Shown one piece after another: positions 10,040 to 21,923 of a stretch of DNA of 64,000 bases. A program made the position numbers and the translations under genes. The notes under the pieces are model-generated. The model searched no databases and had not been told where the DNA came from. It saw nothing but the letters and a program-made list of their open reading frames with translations. Location: NCBI GenBank assembly GCA_036365145.1, contig JAEOAD010000005.1:8268501-8332500 (forward strand), in the 5' to 3' direction. Origin of the DNA: Orientallactaga sibirica (lineage: Eukaryota > Chordata > Mammalia > Rodentia > Dipodidae). Each line of letters opens with the position of its first letter. Position 1 is the first letter of the stretch.

Positions 10040-10260
10040 TGTCACTGCAGTTTGTCTTTGGCAGTATCTTGTCCCTGGTAACTTTTCTTTCTTCGGTCTC
10101 CCTTCTCCTTTTCTTCTTCCTGTTTCCCAATGAGGTGATGATCTTCCTCCTCCAGACCTCCCAAATATATGGAGCCAATCGATCATGGATTAAACCCTCT
10201 GACATCGGCCACTGAAATGATTACTTCTTCCCAGCCAAACTATGGAAGTGATGATGAGAC
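10040..10260 (+). repeat. Possible LTR 3' part (MaLR-like)
   Basis: CTCTCCTTTTC-type pyrimidine stretch, then GGAGCCAATCGATCATGGAT and TAAACCCTCTGAC, recalling the MaLR region that ends in a TAAACC polyadenylation-like segment. No TG start was found. Assignment is tentative. Confidence 0.3.
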
Positions 10261-10359
10261 ACCACTGCAAACCTGCACAACATTAGAATCCAAATAATGA
10301 TCATGAAAAACTACTAAAAAGACTGTGGATCAGCAAGAGCAGTACTTCCTTGCTAGAGA

Positions 10360-10620
10360 CAATGCAAAATGGTAGAGTCACATTAGAAATCAGTGGAAGT
10401 TACTTACAAACCTCAATATACTTTCATCACATGATGCAATGCTGACCCAACTCCTCGGTCTTTGCCCAAATATGTTAAAAACATTACTTGGAAACAATCT
10501 TAATAACCCAAATTTGGAAGCCATCAAAATGTCCTTCAATAGATGTAAGAACAAAAGCATGTATATATTCATGACACAGAACATTTAACAGATGACAGTA
10601 AATGGACTATCATGCTGCAA
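10360..10620 (+). repeat. L1 3' UTR fragment
   Basis: Recognisable mammalian L1 phrases in order: TTAGAAATCAGTGGAAG, ACCCAACTCCT, then CAAATTTGGAAGCCATCAA and TGTCCTTCAATAGATG. Heavily diverged and truncated at both sides. Confidence 0.65.
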
Positions 10621-10789
10621 AAAATAAATAAATAAATAAGTAAACAAATATAGAAAACCACCAGTAAATATAAATGCACATTAGAAGTGTGTGAGGCCTA
10701 TGTGGAAAGCATGCATCTTCTATGCTCTATCTATATGACATTATGAAAAGAAAAAGAAGTATGGAGAAAGAAAAATAGAATCAGCACCA

Positions 10790-11010
10790 TCTGCCTTTTG
10801 GTATCTGGCTTATTTCAATTAAGAAAATGTCTTCTAGGAGCATCTTTATGTTGAAAGTGACATGGGTTCTTTTTTTATGACGAAAAATTCTACTACTGTG
10901 TTCATGTATGCCACATTGTCTCTAACCATTCATCCACCAACGGAAAGTTAGTTTGATTCCAGACCTTGGCTGTCGTGATAATTTTGTGTGTTGTCACTCA
11001 TGTGAAATCT
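10790..11010 (-). repeat. L1 3' UTR fragment, opposite orientation
   Basis: Antisense phrases GTATCTGGCTTATTTC, AAAATGTCTTCTAGGAGCAT, CATTCATCCACCAACGG and GATTCCAGACCTTGGCTGTC. It corresponds to the same L1 region as the fragment at 10360-10620 but points the other way, so these are two separate copies. Confidence 0.75.
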
Positions 11011-11285
11011 AAAGATGTCACTCTCAGATGCTTTTATGTGGGTTTCATTCTTTGAGAAGAACAGTTGTTACCAGTCTTGTGTGTTTGGTGAAAGGTGAGG
11101 CAATGATCAAAAGACTGGATAATAAAGTAGGAAGGAAAACATATGTGCAAGAGTCCAGGTGTACAGCGCAGTACCTGTGACTAATGACCACAATCTGTAC
11201 TCCTAAAACAGTTCTATGAGCATGGACAGTAAATGTTTCCCCTACAAAATCGTAACTATATAAGGTAATGGCTACTTAGTCATTC

Positions 11286-11290
11286 ATATA

Positions 11291-11331
<41 letters not shown>

Positions 11332-11432
11332 ATATATATGTATATATATGTATATATATGTATATATATGTATATATATATATATATATGTATATATATG
11401 TATATATATGATATATAGTATATATTATATAT
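11286..11432. repeat. (TATATG)n / (TA)n microsatellite
   Basis: About 145 bases of alternating TATATG and longer TA runs, grading from the hexamer at the left to TATATATATG units at the right. Met-Tyr and Ile-Tyr repeat frames over it are not genes. Confidence 0.95.
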
Positions 11433-11447
11433 GTAATTTTAAATTTT

Positions 11448-11697
11448 ATTATTTATTTGAAAGGAGAGAGAGAAGAGAAGATGAGAGGAGAGGAGAGGCA
11501 AGGAGAGGAGAGAAGAAGAGGGGAGGGAAGGGGAGAGGAGAAGCGATGAGAAATAAGAGGAATAAATAGGTGTGCCACTTGTCATTGTAAAATAACTCAC
11601 TTTGTGCATTTAACTTTATGTGAGTGCTGGGGAACTGAACACAGGCCATCTCAATTTACAAGCAATTGCCTTTAACGGCTAAGTCATCTCTCCACCC
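11448..11697 (-). repeat. tRNA-derived SINE, degenerate, GA-expanded
   Basis: Antisense tail TTATTATTTATTTGAAAGG, then more than 100 bases of GA/GGA expansion where the CT stretch belongs, a decayed body, and a head ending GCTAAGTCATCTCTCCACCC. The body is too diverged to assign to type 1 or type 2. Confidence 0.8.
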
Positions 11698-11915
11698 CAA
11701 TATATATTTTAAAACATTCTATTGTCCATTATAAATCCATACAATTTAATCTTATATAAATAAATAAATGCATTTGGAAACATTTCAGCAAAATTAAAGG
11801 ATTGTTGGAGGTTTTAGAGGAGACTGAGAGATAGGTGAAGCGTGTTGCAGTATGAGTATTCTGCAAGATACCACAATGCTGGGCACATTGTGTACACATT
11901 TTAAAGACTGCTTAT

Positions 11916-12275
11916 TGTGGTTATTTGAAAGTAACACGCCCTCTATAGGCTCCAATGTTTGAACCCTTGTTCTCCAGTTGGTGGCGCTGTTGGGGAACCA
12001 ACGTTTGGGAACTTCAGAAATCAGAGCCTTGGTAGAGGAAGTGTGTCCCTGGGGGCCAGCCTTAGGGTTTTATAGCATTTTGGCTCCATGTCTTGTTTGT
12101 CGTTGACTCCTGACTCCAGTGAGAGATGGTGGAAGTTTCTGTCTCTGACCTAGAGTACTTTACCTGCCATGGCGAAGCTCTCTCTTGAAACAGTAAGCTG
12201 AGTTAAACCCCCTTCCTTTCAGGAGCTGCTTCTGCATGGACGTTTTGTCACAGTAATGAGAAAATAACCAATGCA
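11916..12275 (+). repeat. Solo MaLR-type LTR
   Basis: Starts TGTGGTTATTTGAAAG, keeps CAGTTGGTGGCGCTGTT, GAGGAAGTGTGTCCCTGGGG and a GTAAGCTGAGTTAAACCC segment, and ends near GTAATGAGAAAATAACCAA. Five-base flanks CTTAT (11911-11915) and CTTAC (12276-12280) fit the 5-bp TSD of ERVL/MaLR insertions with one mismatch. Confidence 0.85.
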
Positions 12276-12280
12276 CTTAC

Positions 12281-13029
12281 AACCCAAACTACCAAGTGAA
12301 TGCTAACTGTGTTTATGGGCTTGAGCTAATGACACAACGCTGCCTAGTCCGCTCATGCCATAGCACACCAACACCATAGGAATGCTGTGTGAAGGGGTTT
12401 TGCGGGAGCTTTCTGTCATTTACACACTTTTTCTATAGACATAAGTGTGATCTAAAAATACTCATTTTCATGGCAACTGTCTTGGTCAATGATGACTGAG
12501 AAGAGTTAACATGATAGTGTAAGTGCTATGGGAACTGAGTGACGAGTTGCCACATTAGTGCATAATGCCTTGGGGTTGAGCTGGGACGGCTAGATGACAC
12601 AGTTAAGATGGGCTTCTAATGCATATCAGTTGATTAATAGTGAAGTTTCTGAAAAGATAAAAAGAAACTGTACAAGGTTTCCTTGAAACTCAATTTCCAG
12701 CATGGAGTTGTGCAGATCTGTCTTATACAGGCTATGTTCTCTCCATAGTGTATCTTTCCCCACTCATTTTCAGTTTCTTAAGGATCAAGAGTGAACTTTA
12801 TGAACATGCTATTTGGATCCCATCACTCCCCTGCTTTGACCTTTAACAGCTTTGTTATTGCAAAACAACAGTGATGTGTGCATATCTACTGTGCCTCGCT
12901 GTGCAATTTGACCATCACCCTCATCTTGGCAAAACACATCCATCACCCTCAAATGTTTTCTTCTGACATTAAATTTACAACAAAAAATACTCTTCCTCCT
13001 TGTCTCATTTATTCAACGTTTTATGACAC
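12281..13029. other. Unassigned sequence
   Basis: No recognised repeat or gene. Base composition is moderate. CATCACCCTCA occurs twice (about 12913 and 12941) as a minor local repeat. Confidence 0.4.
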
Positions 13030-13370
13030 TTTTGCACGTGTGTGCATGCGTGTGTGTTTGTATGTGCATGGGTACGCATGTGAGGAGTGAGTGTGACTAT
13101 ACATGTTTGGAGGTTAGAGGTTGGCACTGGCGCCTCCTTCATTTGTTTCCCATTTTATTTATTGAGACAGTTCTTACTTTAACTCAGAGCACGCAGATTC
13201 TGCTACTTGAGATGGGCAGTTTGCTGTGAGGATCCCATCTCTGCTTCCTGTGTGCTGGCAATGCAGGTGGGCTGTCACAGCCTCCTTTCCTTCAGGTTTC
13301 TGAAGACCTGAACTCTGGTGTTCATGCTGGTATACCAACTACTCTAGCCCTTGAGCCATCGCCCAGCCCT
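13030..13370 (-). repeat. B4/ID_B1 composite SINE
   Basis: Antisense: GTGTGCATGCGTGTGTG end, TTGGAGGTTAGAGGTTGGCA, TTATTGAGACAG, a decayed B1 middle, then TGAACTCTGGTGTTCATGC and a head ending CCATCGCCCAGCCC. Nearly full length but diverged. Confidence 0.75.
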
Positions 13371-13772
13371 ATTATATCTTAATTTTGTCTTCTTGCACAT
13401 GCTCAGTATTAAACTCATTCCCTGTCATTTCAAGTAAGTCCTCTGGCACTGATCCACACACTGCCCCTTTTGCTACAGGATGTGAAGTCCTGTATTTTTG
13501 GGCTATGTCTCCTTCTACCTGAACCTTGGGTTGCTCTTCCTTCCATGCTGCTACAACTCAGCCTTTCTATGTTCCCATGTAAATCTTTTGCTTATTCAAA
13601 TCCGTCAAAATTGTCTTGACTTCGTGGACTTGTCCCTAGCTTGCCTGTCAGAAACCGTCTTTTCAATATTATTTCAAATAGTGGAGATGTTCATCACCTA
13701 GAAAAAAAATTAACAGTTGACCAGATTCTTGTATTTCAATTTATTTAACAGTCCCCCACTCCCCTCAAACCT
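13371..13772. other. Unassigned sequence
   Basis: Pyrimidine-rich on the plus strand, no recognised element. The 67-codon frame at 13498-13701 shows no domain. Confidence 0.4.
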
Positions 13773-13787
13773 TTCCTTCATATTTTT

Positions 13788-14013
13788 TTTTGAGAGAGAC
13801 ACAGAGAGAGAGGGAGAGGAAGACAGATAGAGATGGGAGCGCCAGCAGCCTCTCAGCTGCTGCGAACGAAATCCAGATGCATGCGCCCCCTTGTGGTCAA
13901 GTGCATCTGGCTAACCGTGGGACCTGGAGACTAGAACTGCTGGAGATTGGAACCAGCGTTCTTAGGCTTAGAAGGCAGGCGCTCTAACGCTAAGCCATCT
14001 CTCCAGCCCATTC
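13788..14013 (-). repeat. tRNA-derived SINE type 2 with B-box duplication
   Basis: Antisense head CTAAGCCATCTCTCCAGCCC. Two 16-bp units, CTGGAGACTAGAACTG and CTGGAGATTGGAACC (13924-13954), duplicate the B box region. The central segment after CTTGTGGTCAAG is deleted. Flanked by a perfect 15-bp TSD, TTCCTTCATATTTTT, at 13773-13787 and 14014-14028. Confidence 0.95.
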
Positions 14014-14028
14014 TTCCTTCATATTTTT

Positions 14029-15900
14029 AATCACAAGTCCCTTGCTCGGCTCCTCTCCACATATATCTCCTTCTCTCTTTGTTTTCCTTACTATGCATCA
14101 TGATCAAACACATTACAGCTTATTATATTATATTGCTACTTAAATATCTTTATTCTGTCCTTTTTACTCACTGATCCCTCTTGGCAGTTAGACAGTACCT
14201 ATTATGGCAGCAAATGCTTTACTGGTACTTAGTTTTACAACTTTGAATATTCTGTCATTTTTCGTGACCTTCCCGCTTTTATACTCACAGTGTGAATATA
14301 CGTAGTAATTTCCAAGTTTCATCTGTCATGCACAATATATTGTTTTCATGTCTCTGTTCTTTGGGTATGGATGGCCATAGGGAGAGTTTTTCTCATAGCC
14401 ACAAATTATCCAGTGGAATGATTGCTATATTTGTGGTGTTTCCTCCCACTGTCTCCAGTTTATTTTTGTGAATGTCTAAGAAATAGTTTCCTTGGTAACT
14501 TAAGAGAGCATAGATCTCAGTGACTATACTTTACATATTTCATGTGCAAAAAAAGAAAGAAAATAACTGCTCAAGAGAATATTCAAAAAATCATTAACAA
14601 TTTACTAACATATTTTGTTATTAAAAAAACACCTACCAGTGTTTCCCATTTTGGATATTTAGTATCTGGCTACATACTACATTCCTATATAATTAGTTAC
14701 AAATGTTACAAATTAGGAGAAATTTACCTGAATTATAGGTGCCATTTTAAGGACTTATGCCAGTGAGGCAGTTTCCATTCTAAATCCCCTTTCAATTAAT
14801 TGTAAAATGTCATAATTCTCATCTGTATAGCATCTAGCACTCAGTTGTTCAATGCCAAAAAACAACAAAAAAAATCACAAAAGAAAACAAAAGACTTTAT
14901 GTGCCCCTATATCCCATGGTACCTTCAGAAATGAATAGACTAAATGTCGGGGGCAATGAAATGACTTATTTTAACAAAATCATGCATGTTATAAATAGCA
15001 CCATTGTCAACACCATTACGGATCGTGGCCCAGAGTCTTCAGTTTTATTTCTAGCTTATCTGTGTGGTCCCAGCTCACACAGTATCGTAAAAACACCTGC
15101 TGGACTCATTTCCATTCAACTGACACCTTTTTATTTTCACTGCTCTCTATTCTTGACTGTCCATTTTTTCATAATACCCTCATCTGAAATATCTTATATT
15201 GAAGTTTTATATCCTGTTCTATAAATTTAGGAAATACTTCATGTCACTTTTTTATATTACAAAAATATAAGCTGTTGCTGGCTGTAGCTTCACCAATGGA
15301 CAGGGTTTAGTGGGAGGAAGCTTGCAGGGCATAATGAGGTAAACTCTGTGGCATCCTAGCATTCATTCATTTTAATGATTACATTATTATCCCTGCCCAG
15401 CCTTGTAACATTTCTGTTCAATTCAGGATGCCGCTTCATTATATACAGAAGAATGAAACTATATACAAGTTTCATAGCATTCTGTATGTTATTTTTCCCT
15501 GAAACTTTGTCTAAAATAATGTAATCAGATTGAACTCCTTTTTCCATTGCTAGGAACACTTTCGTGTGAGCCTGTCTGTTTTTTTTTATTATTACATTTT
15601 CAATTTACTTCCCCACCCCCATTCCTTTTTATCCCCCGAGTTGTTGCTAGAGTTCCTGTCAAAATTACTGAATTACGCTGTCCTATTCTTTTACTTTGCC
15701 ATCGACTCAAATGCATAAATCATGAGTCTGACTTTGGCTCTGCAACACTCATGTCTCATCACATCTGTCACTATTTTCAGAGATTAACCATCAAAACCAC
15801 TGCAAGTTAAAAGATGGAAAATTCTTCAGATACTCTTAGTGATGGGGTCTCCTGTGCTCTTTGAAAAGTCGGATGTGTTACCAGTAATAATCATGCTCAC
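14029..15900. other. Long unassigned stretch
   Basis: About 1.9 kb with no clear interspersed repeat. An A/C-rich segment at 14855-14895 precedes a 107-codon plus frame at 14901-15224 without recognisable motifs. Probably unique or old decayed DNA. Confidence 0.4.
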
Positions 15901-16150
15901 AAGAGACTAAGAAAATACCTTGGAATAAACCTAATCAAAGAAATGAAAGACCTCTACAATTAAAATACTGAAGTAAGATATTGGACAACACAGTAGAAGA
16001 TGGAAAGACATTCCATGTTCTGGACTGGAAGAAATAATACTGTGAAATTGACATTGTGTCAAAAACAATCCACACGTTCAATGCAATTCCCATAAACATT
16101 CAAATGGTATTCCTCTGAAGAAAAAAAAGTAATACAAAAACAAAACGACC
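15901..16150 (+). pseudogene. L1 ORF2 C-terminal relic
   Basis: Read in the frame starting at 15901, it gives KRLRKYLGINLIKEMKDLYN, a hallmark of the region downstream of the L1 reverse transcriptase domain. Stop codons follow at once and recur, so this is a dead fragment. Further on, the frame keeps WKDIPCSW-like and QKQSTRSMQFP-like traces of the same domain. The downstream L1 3' UTR is in the same orientation. Confidence 0.85.
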
Positions 16151-16289
16151 CTTGATAACCAAAGAACTCCAGAATAAAAGGAATAAATTTTAATACAACA
16201 AGTAAAAGTTAGATAAATGAAGACATTCTCTGGAGAATGGGGATGTATCTTTGCTCTGTAAATATCTGTCAATATCTAGAATAGACACA

Positions 16290-17110
16290 GAACTTAAAAA
16301 AGTTAACAAGAAGTCAAACAACCTAATCAATAAATAGCCTAATGACATGAACAGACAATTCTCAAATGCTTATATACACATGGCTAATAAACATGAAAAA
16401 TGTTCAATTTCACTAACCATCAAAGACATGAAAATGGAAACTACACTCAGATTCAATCTTAACCCGGCCATAATGGTAGTTATTAAGAAAACAAACAATG
16501 ACAAAGGCAAGTGGGATGTGGATAAAGGAGAGCCTGTCTACAGTGACGATGGGGATATAAACTAGTCCAACAACTCTGGAAATGAAACAACTATTAAAAT
16601 ATATCTTCCAATTGACCCACCAGTACCACTCCTGGGTATGAATCCTGAAGGATTGTAAGTCAACATGCATGAATAAGAACTTAAACAATGGAGACCACAC
16701 AGAGACATCCTTTTCCTTCAGTCCAGTTTTGATGTTGGAGGAAAGATGTGGGATCATGTAAAATATATTTTCAATATGACATAGTAAAGTACATTTGACT
16801 TTAAAAAGGAATAATTCACAAAAGAGAATGTGTTTGAATTGGGAAGACATAAAAAACATACTAGTGTCATACACAAGAAAAGATATCTAAAAGGTTAAAG
16901 TCCTTAAAAAAAGTCAAACACGTTGGGATATAAAACATAAGAAAGTAGATTGACTGAACTTGACAGAAGGCACGTGCAGCACTGTGATAAAGGAAAGTGG
17001 AAATGGAGATGGATGGTTTTGTAGGTTCAATGTGCAGATAAAGCAGTCCTGGTGGTGGTAGTTATACTGCTTTAACAAAGAATAAGGAAATCGTGAAGAA
17101 ATCACATACC
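16290..17110 (+). repeat. L1 3' UTR relic
   Basis: Strong to about 16660: CCATCAAAGACATGAAAATG, AACTACACTCAGATTCAATC, TAATGGTAGTTATTAAGAAA, GATGGGGATATAAACTAGTC, CCACTCCTGGGTATGAATCC. These match the conserved mammalian L1 3' end in order. From 16700 on the match is weak. It probably belongs to the same insertion as the ORF2 relic at 15901. The 153-codon minus frame at 16413-16874 is its antisense shadow. Confidence 0.75.
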
Positions 17111-17369
17111 ATCTTCATGAAATGTTAAGAGACACTTAGGATAATTTTCATGAAGTATTTAAACTTCTCAGCAGGCAGCATGATTTTCTTTTGAAATGTT
17201 TATATGCTTTCATGCAACAACGAACACTACTTAGTCTCATGTAGATTTTTTTTCTTTTTTTAGAAATATGAATGCAAAGTAGAAAGAGTAAGATTAGGGT
17301 CTCAAGGCTTCCTCGTGGTAACAAGTATAATAATTTATCATGGAATAACCTGAGGAGGTTAAAGATGGG

Positions 17370-17513
17370 TTGGGTGTGGTGGTGCACACCTTTAATCCCA
17401 GCACTCTGGAGGCAGAGGTAGGAGGATTGCCATGAGTTCAGGGCCATCCTGAGACTACAGAGTGAATTCCAGGTCAGCCTGAGCTAGAGTGAGACCCTAC
17501 CTCAAAAAACCAA

Positions 17514-17572
<59 letters not shown>

Positions 17573-17600
17573 GAATAAAGGAAGGAGGAAAGAAAGAGAG
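17370..17600 (+). repeat. B1 SINE with (GAAA)n tail
   Basis: TTGGGTGTGGTGGTGCACAC start, complete B1 body to GAGACCCTACCTC, then about 80 bases of GAAA repeat replacing the poly(A). AAAGATGGG at 17361-17369 and 17601-17609 is the TSD. Confidence 0.95.
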
Positions 17601-17609
17601 AAAGATGGG

Positions 17610-18199
17610 ATAATGCTATGACAGTAATAGAATTAATATTAATAGAATGAAATCATTGGTGTTATATTAACAAGTAGGTTGCCAAGATCAAAGGAGTTAT
17701 AGGAAGGAGACATCACAAACCAGGACATTTCAGGGCCAAGTCTCTCTCTATAAATATACGCACAGAATCTGGGACTACATATTGTTTTAAGTCAGAGATT
17801 TCACATGCAGGGATGATAACTACACGAGGAGGAGCCTCCCAAATGGATGCTGAACTCACCAAAAACATGAGGCTCGTTAACCAGAGCCTGCTGAGTAATG
17901 GAGAGGCAGAATTTTGTCAAGCAGAAAGATGAAGGAATGAGGATAGTCCATGAGAAAGCACATGGCTCAAAGAAGCAGAGTGTTCCTTTTCTTTAGAGAA
18001 ATATAAAGAAAACAGTTTTGGAAGAGAAAACCAGGAGCCATAACCTCTATCTACATTTTCTTCTTGTGGCATAAAGTCACATGAAAGAAAGATAAAAATA
18101 TTTTCAGCTTCACAGAGAGTAAACAAGCTCTTAAGTCTCATATAAAGGTATAAGAAATATCTTAAATTGAAATTAGAACAATCACGTTCTTTACTATTA
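17610..18199. other. Unassigned sequence
   Basis: No recognised element; slightly purine-rich on the plus strand around 17880-18000. Confidence 0.4.
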
Positions 18200-18345
18200 T
18201 AATTAATACATACATATAACTTCATTCCCACGATCACCTGATGAGGCAAATGTCATGGCAATGTCTATGTCATGAATGAGGAAACTACAAGACTGAAATG
18301 GTGGGTACTTTTCCAACTAGTGAGAATTGTTTCCACTATTCAAAA
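18200..18345 (-). repeat. MIR SINE, core and 3' part
   Basis: Antisense MIR pattern: CACCTGATGAGGCAAATG, then GAATGAGGAAACTACAAG, then CCAACTAGTGAG. The AATGAGGAAACT piece is the MIR core phrase. Old mammalian-wide repeat, heavily diverged. Confidence 0.55.
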
Positions 18346-18419
18346 TTTCCCTTTTTTGGTTTTTTGACTTGAAATTCAGAGCTGTCAGTTTTTCTGATCC
18401 CTAAAAGTAGACAGACATT

Positions 18420-18634
18420 TAAAAAAATTTTAACTTATTTATTCAAGAGAGAGAGAGAGAGAGAAAGAGAGCCTGAATGAATGAGAATGTGTGTACCAGG
18501 GTCTTGTGTCACTGCAAACAATCTCCAGATGCATGTGTACCATGTTGGGCTTTACATGGGTACTGGAGAATTGAACTGGGGATGTTAGGCTTTGCACGTA
18601 TGTACCTTTAACTACTGAGCCATCTCTTTAGCCC
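18420..18634 (-). repeat. tRNA-derived SINE type 1, diverged
   Basis: Antisense tail TTAACTTATTTATTCAAG with GA run, body CACTGCAAACAATCTCCAGA, head ACTGAGCCATCTCTTTAGCC. More substitutions than most copies here; no clear TSD. Confidence 0.85.
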
Positions 18635-18834
18635 CTATATTAATTATTATTTGAGGATATACACTATCAGCATAGAATGAGATTACACGTTATACTAGAT
18701 GAATAAAAAAATCTTCCAACTTGGCAATCATCTGAGTGCCTGATTACAGGCAGAAATATTATACTTTGAAATTTATTTCATAGTTGCATGAGCTGCCCCC
18801 CGCCCCAACAATACAAGCTACCAGAACTAGAATG
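18635..18834. other. Short unassigned spacer
   Basis: AT-rich sequence ending in a C-rich patch (GCCCCCCGCCCC near 18794). Nothing else recognised. Confidence 0.35.
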
Positions 18835-19320
18835 AAAGATTTTATTGCTCCAAGACACCACACTAATAGCAAATCAAGCTGTTTCTGAGCTGGAAGCCTC
18901 CCCCTACTGGCTAGCCAACATCGTGTTGGAAAGTGCTATTCAGGCTGCTGGGAGATCAAAGTCATCAAGAGTCTTACCCAGCGTTAGACCCTGTGAACTA
19001 TATAACTGGGCAGCAAGTCAAGATGAGCCCACCAGTGCAATAGTGGAGTGACTGTTATGGGGCTGACCAGTTGCTCTCTGCTTGTATTTGAGGAGGGAAT
19101 TCATGCATGGTACTGAACACCTAGTCCATAGTCAAAGCCTATGGCTTGGAAGGAGGTCATCCACCCTAGCAGGGAAGCTGCTATTGTCATTGGCTAAATG
19201 GATATGTAATGTCAATGAAATTGACTTCTGAATTCTTGTTTATGCTCACATAGTAGTGCTGCTCTCGCTTTTGATCAGAGTAGCTTCATTTCCTACATGG
19301 CAATGCTGCTGGGGGACTCA
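18835..19320 (+). repeat. Probable L1-like 3' region, upstream part
   Basis: Recalled as a dispersed rodent retroelement segment (TTTCTGAGCTGGAAGCCTCC, GGTACTGAACACCTAGTCCA, GACTTCTGAATTCTTGTTTA). It continues after the SINE at 19336-19586. No second copy lies in this window, so class and boundaries are inference. Confidence 0.4.
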
Positions 19321-19335
19321 AAACTACATCCTCCA

Positions 19336-19530
19336 GGGCTGGAGAGATGGCTTAGTGGTTAAGGCGCCTGCCTCATAAGCCTAAGAACGCTGTTTCCAAT
19401 CTCCAGGTCCCACGTTTAGCGAGATGCAAAGTGATGCAAGGGTGCAATGCCACACTTGACCACAAGGGAGTGCACACATCTGGATTTTGTTTGCAGCAGC
19501 TAAGAGACTGCTGGCACGCCCATCTCTGTC

Positions 19531-19564
<34 letters not shown>

Positions 19565-19586
19565 AAAACAAAACAAAAAAAAAAAA
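19336..19586 (+). repeat. tRNA-derived SINE type 2, intact
   Basis: Complete: head GGGCTGGAGAGATGGCTTAG, type 2 linker CATAAGCCTAAGAACGC, full central segment, CACGCCCATCTCTGTC, CT run and A-rich tail. A perfect 15-bp TSD, AAACTACATCCTCCA, at 19321-19335 and 19587-19601 proves it interrupted a continuous older sequence. Confidence 0.97.
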
Positions 19587-19601
19587 AAACTACATCCTCC
19601 A

Positions 19602-19985
19602 AATTCAGGGAACATTGCAGAAGAGGAGGCAGGAAAAATGTTGAAGAATATAAGAGCCAGAAAATGGGGAACAATGCTTTGGAATACTGTATTTCAGATG
19701 CAAGGTGGCTATTCCATTCATGACCTCACAGCGAGGTCATTACCTTCACGGAATTGGGCCCCTTCAACATGTCATCATGTATGATGAAGAAAGGCAGAAA
19801 AAAAGTAAAAAAAGAAGACATCTAAACAGTGAAAGTAGCGGAGGGACTTGTTGGAGGGAGGAAGTGGTTAGTGGAAGGTATATGATTGAGAAAGGACAAA
19901 GAAGAATGATGGGAGAGGATTATAAGCAAAATACATGTGTACATACATAAAAAATTGTCAGTGAAACCTTAAGATTAAATAAATT
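19602..19985 (+). repeat. Probable L1-like 3' end, downstream part
   Basis: Resumes the element at 18835: AATTCAGGGAACATTGCAGA, AGAGGAGGCAGG, ATTCATGACCTCACAGCGAG, GGAATTGGGCCCCTTCAACA, then a G/A-rich segment and an AATAAA-containing end. A purine-rich stretch just before an A-rich terminus fits a non-LTR retrotransposon 3' end. Confidence 0.45.
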
Positions 19986-21712
19986 CCAATTTTACTATTG
20001 TTTATGTAGTTTTGTTTTTATATCTAGTCTCCTTGATATTTCTGCATTAAAGTAATATTTTCAATATTTTATTCCTTCATGTGTTGATTAAAGTTTTGGA
20101 TCCTCAGTAATGCTATTGTAAGTTACATTTTCAAACTGATAGCAGTTTAATAAGGTGTGTCATTTTCTGGGTTGAGAATTCAGTAAGATAGGCTTGGTTA
20201 AAAGTCACCCATATGATATTTGTTTAAAAATCTGATGAGACTTCCCACATATTTTCTTACATATTTTCGTCTTCTTAAACATTAATGTTTACACAAGAGT
20301 TCTGTGTTTAACAAATGGCAAAACCAATCATTGACAACTTAGGAAAAATAACATATCAAAATGTAAATTTAAATAAACACAAAACATGTATGCTGTTTTG
20401 AGCCAAGGATGTGCTTACATATATATTCAGTTAGCATACATATATGTATGTATACATCTAGATAGATGAATAAATAAATTTTAGGTCATAGCCCTGGTAA
20501 AATATATAAATGTATAGGTAATTTTAGATGCAAAATGCCAACTTTTGATAATTTGGAGCTGCTGAATCAATTAAATCACTTGTGGGAGTCAACTGAACCT
20601 GTGCAGGAAGAAGATTGAAATTCAGTGAATCCCCTGAATTGTATGGCAGCCTGCTGTGCAGCAGCCTTGGAGCCTGGTCAGGGGAACACCAGGAGAAAGG
20701 GAGCATATGATTGCCCCACGCTTTGTACCACCTTGTCAATCAGATTTTCATGGCAAGCACATATAAGAGCCCTCTGTTCAATATGAACATCGTTTAAGGT
20801 TCCGGCACAGTAGTTGAAAAGGTATCTGGCAAAGTGAGTCTGCGTGTGAGGTAGAGGAATGTTCACAGAAGAGTTTATGTCAAACAGCAAAGCTGAGTTA
20901 ACATTCCAGTCTTCAAGGTGATTCACTTCTCAGCTCAGTCAGTGACACACTGTATTTACATTCAGGCCCACGCATCAGTGTTACTTTCCTATCGGTATGT
21001 GGGTGTGGCCACGGGCTGCTTCTTCCAATCTTGTTTAAGGTCAGCTGAAGCTCAGTCTGCTTTGTGAACCAGGTACAGTCATGTGTTGGATTCCCTTTTC
21101 TCATAAACACACGATAATCTTGCTATGCTGAAATCAATACTCAATGCCCTGGGCCACTCTTAGCCGAGTTGCAGTATTTTCCTTTAATTCTCTACGTTAT
21201 TTCAGTCAGTATTTCTGCTTCAGTTTTCTGTTATTTCTGCAGCTTCTACTTGGAAACTAGACACCTACTAAGCTGGGACCTCTATTTGTTTATGTTCAAG
21301 CAGACTTTCAGACTCTTGCCAGCATTTTCCTTAATGGTAGTTCTATTGCTAGAATTCCCAGCATCCACCTATGGTTGGGTAATTCAAAAAATAGAAGCAC
21401 ATCCAACTTACTGACGGATTCTATTTCTAGAATGATATATCTAATACATTAGAATATTATTTTGGTCCACTTTGAATGTCAAGCATGCATTGGCCAAGTC
21501 TAATGTTTCCTACAATTGTGAGTGACACGTTCAAGGTTGTCCTACTGTCTCAGACCTCTACATGACGCAGCATCACATGCTGATAATTGTGTTGACTTTT
21601 TCTTTTTTGCTTTTTTCCCTTCTTAACTTTCTGAAATTCTCAAGTGTAACCACAAGTAACAACAAACACTTCAAAGGAATTTTCAGGTAAGAAAAATGAT
21701 ATCTTTAATTGT
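19986..21712. other. Long unassigned stretch, possibly unique
   Basis: No clear interspersed repeat. Between 20520 and 21110 the minus strand carries three overlapping open frames (71, 82 and 65 codons) in differing frames with no recognised motif; AT content is lower there than to the left. A TATAAGAG motif lies at 20762 on the plus strand. Confidence 0.4.
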
Positions 21713-21725
21713 CAATTTAATTCTC

Positions 21726-21733
21726 TCTCTCTC

Positions 21734-21768
<35 letters not shown>

Positions 21769-21910
21769 CGAGGTAGGGTCTCACTCTAGCCCAGGCTGAC
21801 CTCGAATTCACTATGTCGTCTCATTGTGGCCTCGAATTCTTGGCAATCCCCCTACCTCTGCCTCCTGAATGCTGGGATTAAAGGAGTGTGCCACCACGCC
21901 CAGCTTTTTT
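21726..21910 (-). repeat. B1 SINE, antisense
   Basis: A poly(T) of about 32 (21737-21768) leads into GAGGTAGGGTCTCACTCTAG and ends GTGCCACCACGCCCAGC. TSD CAATTTAATTCTC / CAACTTAATTCTC at 21713-21725 and 21911-21923, one mismatch. Confidence 0.95.
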
Positions 21911-21923
21911 CAACTTAATTCTC

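Noticed and set aside
10360..11010. Single L1 with 5' inversion (twin priming)
   Set aside because: The two fragments cover the same L1 region and face each other, whereas a twin-primed element would have adjacent non-overlapping parts.
11294..11569. Met-Tyr/Ile-Tyr protein frame
   Set aside because: Arises from the TATATG microsatellite followed by a GA-expanded SINE.
16413..16874. 153-codon minus-strand frame
   Set aside because: Antisense to an L1 3' UTR relic; no protein similarity recognised.
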